14,126 nt of DNA from Muribaculaceae bacterium (GTDB lineage Bacteria; Bacteroidota; Bacteroidia; Bacteroidales; Muribaculaceae). A program made the translations under genes and the position numbers. The DNA is taken from assembly GCA_017545095.1 (NCBI GenBank), contig JAFYCU010000046.1, positions 1 to 14,126 of the forward strand. Reading direction: 5' to 3'. Shown one piece after another: positions 1-6,807 of this stretch. Position 1 is the stretch's first letter, and every line of letters begins with the position of its first letter. The notes below the pieces were generated by a model. That model had not been told where the DNA came from, made no database searches, and saw only the letters and a list, made by a program, of their open reading frames with translations.

Positions 1-169
1 CGGGCAAGCGCTGTCATTGTTCCATAGTTTTGATACACCTTCAGGTTTCAGATAATTCAAGGCCGTGGCCTTGTTGTGGTCTTCGACCACCAACGAGCAC
101 GACTGCTCTTGTGCAAAAAAATCTACTTGCGAAACTTGAATTTCTTATTGCCCTATCTTTTCACGACCT
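1..169. other. Left-edge non-coding stretch with three adjacent stem-loops
   Basis: No convincing gene is seen here. Three perfect small hairpins follow one another: GGCC-GT-GGCC at 61-70, GTGGTC-TTC-GACCAC at 76-90 and GAGCA-CGAC-TGCTC at 95-108. After them comes an A-rich stretch (113-121). The minus strand is open for about 48 codons from a TAA near position 145 to the left edge, with no clear ATG, so a fragment of a gene beyond the edge cannot be excluded. The stretch lies just downstream of the minus-strand phosphatase stop at 170. The hairpins could therefore be its 3' end structure, although no T-run follows in the minus direction. Confidence 0.35.
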
Positions 170-1465
170 TTAATAGCTCCAGTCGGTGGGTGTGTCGAGT
201 TTGCGCTGGTAGTAATCGCGTAGGTCGGCCCAGCGGGCGTAGGGGCCTTCGGTGGCCACGGGCAGCGTGGCCTCGCGCTCGTTGAGCAGCACCTTCACCA
301 GAATGTCGCCTTGACCACCGTCCACGGGACGATAGAACACCATCTGGATGTTGCACGCCATAGGGAAGATGTTATAGTCCTGCCAGTAGAGGTGCAGGTT
401 GTCGAGGTCCCAGGTGCTGTAGTTCACGTTGTCAAGCTCCATGAGGCAGGCCAGCGGCAGCAGGCACGTCTCGTGGCCGAAACGCAGGCTGGCCCCGGTG
501 TCGCCATGCGCAATGGCCGTGTCGGCCCGAGCCATCATGTCGCGCAGCAACGCACGCTCGATAAAGGGCATGCGGTTGCCGTTGTGCGGCGCATTGGCCC
601 AGTGGGTGTACCAGTAGATGTTTTTGAGCCGCCACAGATTGAAAATCTCGTCGTTGGTGAACAGGTAGAACAGGTTCAGGTGGTCCATCTGGTAATGGTT
701 CTGCAGACTGCCGGCGATGTCGAACACGTCGCGCATCAACCGCTGGCCATCGAGCTGGTCGGCAGCAAAAGCGCTGTCGGCGACTATCGAACGCAGAAAG
801 CGCTCAGGTTGCACGTCGGCGGCATACAGGCTGTCGGTGATGCGTGCCATGTCGGTGCGGATGTGTGTAGCCAGCGTGTCCTCGCCATAGCCCCACCCCA
901 TGTAGTGCATGTCGTGGTAGCTGGCATCGGTGGTGACCACCAGGCGCGGGTTGCGTGCCCGCAGCGTCATGGTCTCGTTCTGCATCGACAGGATGCAACG
1001 GATGATCACGGTGGAGCGAGCATCGATGTGCGCCCCATCGGCAAAGATGGTGGGGAAGTTATCGACCATTCGGTTGGCAATGCCCCGATGCTGCTCGGCC
1101 CCCACGTCGCTCAGCTCGCCGTAGCGCATCCGCGCCGCGTCACGCACCTCGCGCAGCGTGCGCAGCAGCCGCTGCCCCTGCACGGTGAGCACGCCGGCAC
1201 TGTCGGCACGCTCGAGCTGACGCACCGGGCCTTCATAGGTGCGTTCGCTCGTAAGCCAGCGGCTGCCATGACGGCCATAATGACTCATATAAAACGCCTC
1301 ATAGCCCGCCGGTGCCGATGTGAGCTGCGGCGGCAGCTGGTCGGCTGGGATGGGATAGGCATAGTGGTTGCTCCCGCTGCGGTTGTAATTGCTGGTCACC
1401 TCCTCCTGAGGAGTAACAGCCCAGCACAACACCGGCAACATTAATAATAATGCACAATGCATCAT
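170..1465 (-). CDS. Exported MINPP-like histidine acid phosphatase, downstream paralog
   Basis: This is a branch-2 histidine phosphatase of the MINPP/phytase type, expected to remove phosphate from inositol phosphates or other monoesters in the periplasm, at the surface or in vesicles. The catalytic RHGSRW motif is at residues 65-70 and the second catalytic pair reads GHE at about 330-332, where MINPP enzymes have HAE and classical acid phosphatases HD. I chose the ATG at 1465. It gives 431 residues, the same length as the neighbouring paralog, puts RHG at the same position 65, and begins a signal peptide (MMHCALLLMLPVLCWA). The frame stays open back to an ATG at 1618, but that extension is translated heptad repeat. 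The first codons from 1465 are themselves repeat sequence. Blocks such as RSTVIIRCILSMQNE and GDILVKVLLNEREATLPV are shared with the upstream gene, so the pair arose by tandem duplication. The function is firm at family level; the substrate is inferred. Confidence 0.85.
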   Translation of the reverse strand: MMHCALLLMLPVLCWAVTPQEEVTSNYNRSGSNHYAYPIPADQLPPQLTSAPAGYEAFYMSHYGRHGSRWLTSERTYEGPVRQLERADSAGVLTVQGQRLLRTLREVRDAARMRYGELSDVGAEQHRGIANRMVDNFPTIFADGAHIDARSTVIIRCILSMQNETMTLRARNPRLVVTTDASYHDMHYMGWGYGEDTLATHIRTDMARITDSLYAADVQPERFLRSIVADSAFAADQLDGQRLMRDVFDIAGSLQNHYQMDHLNLFYLFTNDEIFNLWRLKNIYWYTHWANAPHNGNRMPFIERALLRDMMARADTAIAHGDTGASLRFGHETCLLPLACLMELDNVNYSTWDLDNLHLYWQDYNIFPMACNIQMVFYRPVDGGQGDILVKVLLNEREATLPVATEGPYARWADLRDYYQRKLDTPTDWSY

Positions 1466-1490
1466 GCACAATGCACAACGCCGCAATGCG
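1449..1490. repeat. Heptad repeat array, AATGCAC family
   Basis: Six consecutive 7-bp units are read on the plus strand: AATGCAC, AATGCAT, CATGCAC, AATGCAC, AACGCCG and CAATGCG. On the minus strand the array supplies the start codon and first residues of the downstream phosphatase. Confidence 0.75.
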
Positions 1491-1507
1491 GTATAGCGTG
1501 CGTTAGC

Positions 1508-1560
1508 TATCTTGGTTCTCGAGGCTCGAGGTTCGGGGCTTTGGTCTTGTGGTTTGGGTT
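1508..1560. repeat. Heptad repeat array, GAGAACC-like family
   Basis: Units on the plus strand are TATCTTG, GTTCTCG, AGGCTCG and AGGTTCG, followed by more degenerate 7-8 bp units rich in GGTTTG. Read on the minus strand, the array ends in AAGATAGCTAACGCAC. Nearly the same block closes the array at 11846-11953. Confidence 0.6.
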
Positions 1561-1593
1561 TCATATTTCGAATGATAGGGGCTATAAGGAACG

Positions 1594-1628
1594 TGAGCTT
1601 GGTTCTTGGTTCTCGCATCTCGCATCTC
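1594..1628. repeat. Heptad repeat array behind the upstream phosphatase
   Basis: Five exact 7-bp steps are read on the minus strand: GAGATGC, GAGATGC, GAGAACC, AAGAACC and AAGCTCA. The array begins four bases after the stop codon of the gene ending at 1633. The leading GAGATGCGAGATGC is identical to copies at 11846 and 12819. Confidence 0.8.
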
Positions 1629-1632
1629 TAAA

Positions 1633-2928
1633 TCACTGAATCACGGGTTCCATGATGGGTTCGCGGCTCAGGCGGTCCATATAGAAGTCGCGCACGTCTT
1701 TCCAGCGGTAGTAGGGCCACTGCTGGGTGGTCACGGGCAGTGTGGCCTCACGCTCGTTGAGCAACACCTTCACCAAGATGTCGCCGTCGTCATTCACTGG
1801 GCGGTAATACACCATCTGCAGGTTGCACGCCATGGGAAACACCTCGTAGTTGCGCCAATGGCGGTCGAGCGTTTCCAGGTCGGTGGTCTGGTAGTCGGCT
1901 CCGTTGATGCCCATCAGGCACACCAGGGGCAGCACCACGCTCTCGTGGCCGAAGCGCAAGCTCGCCGACGGCCCGGGGTGGGCGATGGCACGGTCGGCGT
2001 CCTCGATGAAGCTGCGCAGCAGGTGAGCCTCGATATAGGGCACGCGGCTTTGTGTGAGCGGCGTGAGACCCGAGAAGATGTACCACCGCACGTTGTTGTA
2101 GGCCCACAGCCAGTACACCTCGTCGGACGTGAACAGGTCATAGAGGTCCACATCCTCCCACTGGTGGTGGCTCTGCATGTTACCCACCACATCAAAGAGG
2201 TCCACCATCAGGTCGGTGCCCTGGATGTGCTCCGAGGCCCAGCGGCTGTCGGTGAACAACTTCTTAAGCAGCCGCTCTGGCTTGATGTGGCGTGCCTTGA
2301 ACGCTTCGAAGTAGTGGTAAGCCTGTTTGCGCAGGGGCTTCACCACGGGGTCGTCGTAGTTCATATAGTACATCTCGGCCGCGCTGGCATCGGTGTAGAT
2401 GCGCATGTTGGGGTTGAGGCTGGCCAGTATGTCCACCTCGTTCTGCATCGACAGGATGCACCTGATCACCACGGTGGAGCGTGCGCGCACAATGGGCTCG
2501 CCCTGCCACACCTCGGGGAAGTTCTCCACCATGCGGCGCGCGATGCGCTGGTGCTGCTCGGCCCCGATGTCGCTCAACTCGCCGTCGCGCCCCTGCGCAC
2601 TCTGTCGCAGCGCACGCAGCGTGGCGAGCACCTCCTGACCGCGACGGGTGAGCTTGCCGGCCTGCTCGCCAAGCTCGAGCTGCTCCACAGGAAAGTTGTA
2701 CAATCGCTTGCCGATGAGCCAGCGGCTGCCGTGACGGCCATAATGATTGATGAAAAACGGTGTGTAGCCATCGGGAGCCGGTGTGAGGGCTGGCAGCGAC
2801 TGGTCGGGATAGGCCCAATAGTTGCCCGCGCTGCTACGCACGTCGCGACGGAAGTCCTCGCGTGCACCGGCATAGCAGCTCAGCACACCGGCCAGCAACA
2901 CACCAATCAATAGCAGATTCTTTATCAT
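1633..2928 (-). CDS. Exported MINPP-like histidine acid phosphatase, upstream paralog
   Basis: This is the first gene of a tandem pair of histidine phosphatases, 431 residues long. A signal peptide is clear (MIKNLLLIGVLLAGVLSCYAGA), probably cut after AGA. A lipobox reading at the Cys is weak. The catalytic RHGSRW motif is at residues 65-70 and GHE at about 327-329, where the HE pair fits MINPP-like rather than HD-type acid phosphatases. Conserved blocks include RSTVVIRCILSMQNE and FPMACNLQMVYYRP. Gut Bacteroides carry a characterised exported MINPP, so dephosphorylation of phytate or inositol phosphates is the likely role. Sugar or nucleotide monoesters remain possible. A good promoter lies 30 bases upstream, giving a leader of about 20 bases. 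The second paralog follows after a 167-bp repeat-filled gap and is probably co-transcribed. Confidence 0.88.
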   Translation of the reverse strand: MIKNLLLIGVLLAGVLSCYAGAREDFRRDVRSSAGNYWAYPDQSLPALTPAPDGYTPFFINHYGRHGSRWLIGKRLYNFPVEQLELGEQAGKLTRRGQEVLATLRALRQSAQGRDGELSDIGAEQHQRIARRMVENFPEVWQGEPIVRARSTVVIRCILSMQNEVDILASLNPNMRIYTDASAAEMYYMNYDDPVVKPLRKQAYHYFEAFKARHIKPERLLKKLFTDSRWASEHIQGTDLMVDLFDVVGNMQSHHQWEDVDLYDLFTSDEVYWLWAYNNVRWYIFSGLTPLTQSRVPYIEAHLLRSFIEDADRAIAHPGPSASLRFGHESVVLPLVCLMGINGADYQTTDLETLDRHWRNYEVFPMACNLQMVYYRPVNDDGDILVKVLLNEREATLPVTTQQWPYYRWKDVRDFYMDRLSREPIMEPVIQ

Positions 2929-2957
2929 TGCAAGATGTGGTTTTAAAGTTCAAGCCA

Positions 2958-2988
2958 CAAAATTACGAATAAATTTCATCACCACAAC
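2958..2988 (-). promoter_or_regulatory. Bacteroidetes-type promoter for the phosphatase pair
   Basis: On the minus strand, GTTG (2988-2985) is followed by a 19-base spacer and TAATTTTG (2965-2958). The latter is an exact match to the -7 consensus TAnnTTTG. The predicted transcript start is about 20 bases before the ATG at 2928. Confidence 0.7.
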
Positions 2989-3155
2989 CACCATCGCACG
3001 AAAAAACCATCAAGGCCGCAACAACTCACCCAGCGATTCCATTCCCACCACCTCAAGCGTAGTAGTCCAATCACGGCACATAGTATCGCCCACCCTCGGC
3101 CGAATTAGCAACTATTCAGCGAAATGGTATTATCTATTAATTATTGCTAAATAAT
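2989..3155. other. Divergent intergenic stretch, nothing definite
   Basis: This is the spacer between the divergent phosphatase and dockerin genes. The only structure I see is a spaced inverted repeat, TTAGCAA at 3105-3111 and TTGCTAA at 3144-3150, in AT-rich sequence. It could be an operator or chance. No small gene is apparent. Confidence 0.3.
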
Positions 3156-3163
3156 GGGGGGGG
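3156..3163. repeat. Homopolymeric G8 tract upstream of a promoter
   Basis: Eight consecutive G residues lie directly upstream of the predicted -33 region of the dockerin-gene promoter. Such tracts can slip during replication and alter promoter activity in phase-variable genes. That role is only inferred here. Confidence 0.5.
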
Positions 3164-3165
3164 TA

Positions 3166-3196
3166 ACTGGTGTTTCAAAATTTTTGCATAACTTTG
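3166..3196 (+). promoter_or_regulatory. Promoter for the dockerin-type protein
   Basis: TAACTTTG at 3189-3196 is an exact TAnnTTTG -7 element. At the expected spacing the -33 region is poor (ACTG around 3166-3169), so this promoter is weak or activator-dependent if real. The leader would be about 35 bases. Confidence 0.55.
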
Positions 3197-3238
3197 CAGC
3201 ATATATTGATTGTTTAACCTTAAAACCACTAAATGCTT

Positions 3239-4045
3239 ATGAAAAAGTTTCTTTGTTTTATGATGATGTCGCTGCCGCTGCTGTGGTGCGGTGCGCAGGA
3301 TGCCGACTATGTCCCCCTTGCCGAAGAGGGCAAGGTGTGGCACATGGTCAAGCAACACCCACTCCCGCCGGATTACGAAGAATTCGAGACCGATTTCCTA
3401 TACGAATACTTCATCAAGGGCGACACCGTGATTGCTGGACGGCCTTGCAAAAAGATGTATCGCTACAATTGGGAAAACTCTGGGGTTGCAGCATTCAACT
3501 GTGGAATTTATGATGAAGATGGGAAAGTGTTCCAGGTTAGGGATGATGGGATGACGAAGCTGCTTTATGACTTTAGTGCGGAAGTGGGCGATGTGGTCAC
3601 ACTGATGGATGACAGTGGCAATTACGAGTTTAAATTTCATGTCGAAGAAGTCAGGCAGGTCAACATCCGAGGTGTCAACAGGCGCGCCTTGCTGGTCGGC
3701 TCAGAAGGCGGCTGTGGCTGGTGGATTGAGGGCATCGGTTGTGATTTGGGTCCCCTTAATGACATATTGTTAGGCATACCAGGATCTCCATACTATTGGT
3801 CGGACTGTGAACTGAACGGCAAGGTCGTTTGTGATTGGAGGGACTTCTCAAAACTGTACCACTTCAATCCCATCAGCAATGCCGATGTGAACGGCGACGG
3901 CATGGTGGATGTGGAGGATGTGAACATCGCCATCAGCCACATGCTGGGAAACGACGTCTCAACCATCTTCTATGCCGACGTGAACGGCGACGGCGTGGTG
4001 GACATCACCGATGTGAACATCGTCATCGGTGCCATGCTGGAATAA
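3239..4045 (+). CDS. Secreted protein with C-terminal dockerin type I-like repeats
   Basis: The protein has 268 residues from the ATG at 3239. An ATG two codons earlier, at 3233, is possible. The signal peptide is MKKFLCFMMMSLPLLWCGAQ. Residues 21-205 form a beta-rich region of a type seen in many secreted Bacteroidales proteins of unknown function (KGDTVIAGRPCKKMYRY, WWIEGIGCDLGPL). I see no catalytic motif. The C-terminus carries two 24-residue dockerin-like repeats with calcium loops: D216, N218, D220, D224, D227 and D247, N249, D251, D255, D258. No cohesin is in the window, so the partner is unknown. The dockerin may act as a stability or sorting module instead. The gene has its own promoter and a strong terminator, so it is probably monocistronic. 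Confidence 0.8.
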   Translation: MKKFLCFMMMSLPLLWCGAQDADYVPLAEEGKVWHMVKQHPLPPDYEEFETDFLYEYFIKGDTVIAGRPCKKMYRYNWENSGVAAFNCGIYDEDGKVFQVRDDGMTKLLYDFSAEVGDVVTLMDDSGNYEFKFHVEEVRQVNIRGVNRRALLVGSEGGCGWWIEGIGCDLGPLNDILLGIPGSPYYWSDCELNGKVVCDWRDFSKLYHFNPISNADVNGDGMVDVEDVNIAISHMLGNDVSTIFYADVNGDGVVDITDVNIVIGAMLE

Positions 4046-4050
4046 AGATT

Positions 4051-4078
4051 GAGAGCCAAGCTGGCTAACACAAGGTGT
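4051..4078. repeat. Heptad repeat array after the dockerin gene
   Basis: Four 7-bp steps are seen: GAGAGCC, AAGCTGG, CTAACAC and AAGGTGT, starting five bases after the stop codon. The GGCTAAC block recurs in the arrays at 11846-11953. The units are more divergent than in the other arrays. Confidence 0.45.
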
Positions 4079-4084
4079 AACAAA

Positions 4085-4116
4085 CCCCTCTTTCAGTGAA
4101 GGAGGGGCTTTCTTTT
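4085..4116 (+). terminator. Rho-independent terminator of the dockerin gene
   Basis: A GC-rich hairpin (CCCCTC at 4085-4090 pairing with GAGGGG at 4102-4107, extended inward by TTC/GAA around an AGT loop) is followed by CTTTCTTTT. It lies 40 bases after the stop codon. Confidence 0.8.
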
Positions 4117-4125
4117 GCGCGTCAT

Positions 4126-4304
4126 GTAGAGCCGCTGCGGCTTCCGACAGGACTCGGCCATCAGCCGCACCAGGGTGCGGCTCTACAGAACTCGGCGAAA
4201 AAAGTAGAGCCGCATCACGATGCGGCTCCCCCGATCAGTGTCCCTACACCGTGAAACATCGCCCCTCACATCGGCCATCAGCCGCACCCGTGCGGCTCTA
4301 CATG
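4126..4304. repeat. Cluster of four GTAGAGCCGC palindromic elements
   Basis: Four hairpins share a core: AGCCGC-T-GCGGCT (4130-4142), AGCCGCACC-AG-GGTGCGGCT (4163-4182), GAGCCGCATC-AC-GATGCGGCTC (4207-4228) and AGCCGCAC-CC-GTGCGGCT (4280-4297). Flanking TGTAGAG or CTCTACA and the phrase TCGGCCATCAGCCGCACC are repeated as well. A fifth copy is at 12904-12930. They resemble REP-like intergenic palindromes. No REP-associated transposase is in the window. Confidence 0.75.
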
Positions 4305-4319
4305 ACTCGGCCTCTGGCC

Positions 4320-4340
4320 ACTGATAACTGATAACTGAAA
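4320..4340. repeat. Heptad repeat array, ACTGATA family
   Basis: Three 7-bp units: ACTGATA, ACTGATA and ACTGAAA. The array lies about 30 bases upstream of the symporter promoter. Confidence 0.65.
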
Positions 4341-4371
4341 ACCCACTCGGCAGGTTAAATTCCCTTAAAAA

Positions 4372-4403
4372 TTTGGCACATCCTTGAAATGGTTCTATTT
4401 TTG
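4372..4403 (+). promoter_or_regulatory. Bacteroidetes-type promoter for the symporter operon
   Basis: TTTG (4372-4375), a 20-base spacer and TATTTTTG (4396-4403) match TTTG-N19-21-TAnnTTTG in full. Transcription would start near 4410. This excludes the ATG at 4384 and fixes the symporter start at 4426. Confidence 0.8.
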
Positions 4404-4425
4404 TGAAAAAAATTCGCATTTCGTT

Positions 4426-5868
4426 ATGACTACTCCTTGGATTGTATTGTCCACTATTGTGGGATACTTTATTGTGTTGTTCATCATTTCGTGGGCGGCC
4501 TCGCGTCGCGGCGATGCCAACGACGCGCTCACCGGAGGCCGACAGGCTCCGTGGTTCATCGTGGCCATCGCCATGATTGGCGCCCCCATCTCGGGCGTCA
4601 CCTTTGTGTCGGTGCCGGGCATGGTGGTGGCCAAGAGCTACAGCTACCTGCAAATGGTGCTGGGCTTTGTAATCGGCTATTTCGCCATTGCCTACGTGCT
4701 CATCCCGCTGTTCTACAAGCGCAAACTGGTGTCGATCTACGGCTATCTGGAGCAGCGGTTTGGCGGCGGCACCCACAAGACGGGGGCTTGGTTCTTCTTC
4801 ATCAGCAAGATGCTCGGAGCCGCCGTACGCTTCTATGTGGTGTGCGTCACGCTTCAGCTGCTGGTGTTCGCTCCACTGGGCATTCCCTTTGTGGTGAACG
4901 TGGTGGTGACCATCGCCCTCATCTTCCTCTACACCCTGCAAGGCGGCGTGAAGACGGTGATATGGACCGATACGCTCAAGTCGTTCTGCCTGGTGACTTC
5001 GGTGGTGCTGTGCATCTTCTTCATTGCCCGCGGACTGGGCTACGACCTGGCGGGTCTGTGCCGCGCCATCGCTGGCGACGACAGCTCGCGGATGTTCTTC
5101 TTCGACAACCCCAAGGAGGGCACCTACTTCTGGAAACAATTCATCGCGGGCATCTTCATGGTGATTGCCACCACGGGGCTTGACCAGGACCTGATGCAGC
5201 GCACGCTGGCCAGCAAAAACGCCGACGAGTCGAAGAAAGGGCTCATCGTGAGCGGCATCACGCAGTTCTTCGTCATCGCGCTGTTCCTCATCCTGGGCAC
5301 ATTGCTGGCGATGCACGTCAAGGCCAGCGGCATGGCCATGCCCGAGAAGAGTGACGAGCTCTTTGGTGCGGTGGCGTTCTCGAGCGGCATGCCCGTGGTG
5401 GTGGGCGTGCTCTTCATTCTAGGACTCATCGCCGCCGCCTACAGCGCCGCCGGGTCGGCCCTCACCTCGCTCACCACCTCGTTCACCGTCGACATCCTAA
5501 ATGCCGCCGCCCGCGACGAGGCCGCACTGGCACGCACGCGCAAACTGGTGCACGTGGCCATGGCCGCCGGCATGGGGCTGGTGATACTGGTGTTCTATGC
5601 CATCAGCAACAGCGACGCCATCAGCGCCGTATATACCCTGGCCAGCTACACCTACGGGCCCATCCTGGGCTTGTTCGCCTTTGGCATGATGTGTCACACC
5701 CCGGTGCGTGACCGGCTGGTGCCCGCCGTGTGCGTGGCCGCTCCAGTGACCAGCTTCTTCGTCCAACGCTGGCTCGAGGCTCACTACGGCTACACCCTGG
5801 GCTTCGAGCTGCTCCTGCTCAACGCCGCCCTCACCATGCTGGGCCTCTGGATAGTGAAAACACGCTAA
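4426..5868 (+). CDS. Sodium:solute symporter (SSS/SLC5 family)
   Basis: This inner-membrane transporter of 480 residues uses the sodium gradient to import a solute. It has about 13 hydrophobic segments and starts outside with MTTPWIVLSTIVGYFIVLFI. Family hallmarks are GAPISGVTFVSVPGM at residues 52-66 in the first helices, and SALTSLTTSFTVDIL at 344-358, the segment that carries the Na2-site hydroxyl residues in SSS proteins. The frame is open back to an ATG at 4384, but the promoter places the transcript start after that codon, so 4426 is used. The substrate cannot be read from sequence. Sugars, inositol, sialic acid or other organic solutes are all possible in this family. The WYL regulator starts 13 bases after the stop, which implies co-transcription. 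Confidence 0.88.
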   Translation: MTTPWIVLSTIVGYFIVLFIISWAASRRGDANDALTGGRQAPWFIVAIAMIGAPISGVTFVSVPGMVVAKSYSYLQMVLGFVIGYFAIAYVLIPLFYKRKLVSIYGYLEQRFGGGTHKTGAWFFFISKMLGAAVRFYVVCVTLQLLVFAPLGIPFVVNVVVTIALIFLYTLQGGVKTVIWTDTLKSFCLVTSVVLCIFFIARGLGYDLAGLCRAIAGDDSSRMFFFDNPKEGTYFWKQFIAGIFMVIATTGLDQDLMQRTLASKNADESKKGLIVSGITQFFVIALFLILGTLLAMHVKASGMAMPEKSDELFGAVAFSSGMPVVVGVLFILGLIAAAYSAAGSALTSLTTSFTVDILNAAARDEAALARTRKLVHVAMAAGMGLVILVFYAISNSDAISAVYTLASYTYGPILGLFAFGMMCHTPVRDRLVPAVCVAAPVTSFFVQRWLEAHYGYTLGFELLLLNAALTMLGLWIVKTR

Positions 5869-5881
5869 TACACTACAACCT

Positions 5882-6775
5882 ATGAGAAATACATTGAATT
5901 GCTACCTGTGGCTGGTCGATACCATTCGTCGCTATGGTCACATCACGCTCGAGGAGCTCAGCCACCAGTGGCAGCGGTCGTCGCTCAGCGGCGGGCAGCC
6001 GCTGGCACGACGCACGTTCCACACCTGGCGCAACAATGCCGAGGAGATGCTCGACATCACCATCGCCTGCAACCGCTCCACCTATGAATACTACATCGAC
6101 ACGAGCGACAACAGCCAGCAGACCATCCAGGACTGGCTGCTCGACTCGGTGTCGCTGAGCAACACGCTGCGCAACGCCGGCGACATAGGCGGACGCATCG
6201 TGCTCGAGAACGTGCCCAGCGCGCGCGAACACCTGCCCGTGATCATCGACGCACTCAAGCAGAACACACGCATCCGCTTCGCCTACAAGTCCTACACCCG
6301 AGCACAGCAGACGCGCGGCATCGTTGTCGAACCCTACTTTGTGAAAATCTTCAAGCAGGTGTGGTATATGATTGGCTTCAACGTCAAGGACGAGAAAATC
6401 AAGACCTACGCCCTCGACCGCATGAGCGACCTCACCATTCTGGCCGGGGAATACTTCGAGATGCCGCCAAATTTCAGCGCCACCGATTTCTTTGCCGACT
6501 GTTACGGCATCACCACCAACCAAAACGAGCCCAAGCACATCGTGATGCGCGTGGAGAGCACGCAGGCCAAATATTTCCGCGCCGTGCCGCTGCACCCCTC
6601 GCAGCAAGAGGAGGTGCACGACACCTACTCGGTGTTTCACTACCACATGCGCAACACCTACGACCTGCGCGAGAAAATTCTCTCGCACGGCAGCAACGTG
6701 GAGGTGCTGCAACCCGCCGAGCTCAAAACCCAAATCCGCACCGAGCTGCAAAAAGCCCTGGCACAGTACCAATAG
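5882..6775 (+). CDS. WYL-domain transcriptional regulator
   Basis: The protein has 297 residues. The N-terminal 75 residues look like a winged-helix DNA-binding region (YGHITLEELSHQWQRSS, RRTFHTWRNN). A WYL domain spans about 118-186, with the signature VWYMIGF at 160-166 and the preceding VVEPYFVK. The C-terminal 215-295 fits a WCX-type extension (YFRAVPLHPSQQEE, LREKILSHGSNVEVL). WYL proteins are ligand-sensing DNA-binding regulators, and several control defence or DNA-damage genes. This one lies 13 bases after the symporter and 32 bases before the AlbA_2/HATPase gene, so it may regulate either or both. The ligand is unknown. Confidence 0.85.
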   Translation: MRNTLNCYLWLVDTIRRYGHITLEELSHQWQRSSLSGGQPLARRTFHTWRNNAEEMLDITIACNRSTYEYYIDTSDNSQQTIQDWLLDSVSLSNTLRNAGDIGGRIVLENVPSAREHLPVIIDALKQNTRIRFAYKSYTRAQQTRGIVVEPYFVKIFKQVWYMIGFNVKDEKIKTYALDRMSDLTILAGEYFEMPPNFSATDFFADCYGITTNQNEPKHIVMRVESTQAKYFRAVPLHPSQQEEVHDTYSVFHYHMRNTYDLREKILSHGSNVEVLQPAELKTQIRTELQKALAQYQ

Positions 6776-6807
6776 TTGTTTCCTCTCGCGCTCACGACAC
6801 CCCCATC

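Noticed and set aside
1466..1618. N-terminal extension of the downstream phosphatase to the ATG at 1618 or 1564
   Set aside because: The added 33-51 residues are translated heptad repeats, would bury the signal peptide, and have no counterpart in the paralog.
311..2913. Long plus-strand open frames (377 and 435 codons) opposite the two phosphatases
   Set aside because: They mirror the coding strand of clear enzymes with RHG motifs. GC-rich third positions keep the antisense frame open, and the translations show no domain.
4126..4340. CRISPR array
   Set aside because: The repeats are palindromes with irregular spacing and no unique spacers of constant length, and no cas genes are present.
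4183..5316. Minus-strand 377-codon frame opposite the symporter
   Set aside because: His/Glu-rich translation without domains; it runs through the promoter and repeat region and is a shadow of the symporter.
6361..6807. Extended start for the AlbA_2 protein
   Set aside because: It overlaps the WYL gene in another frame, and the translation there is arginine-rich and lacks domain similarity.
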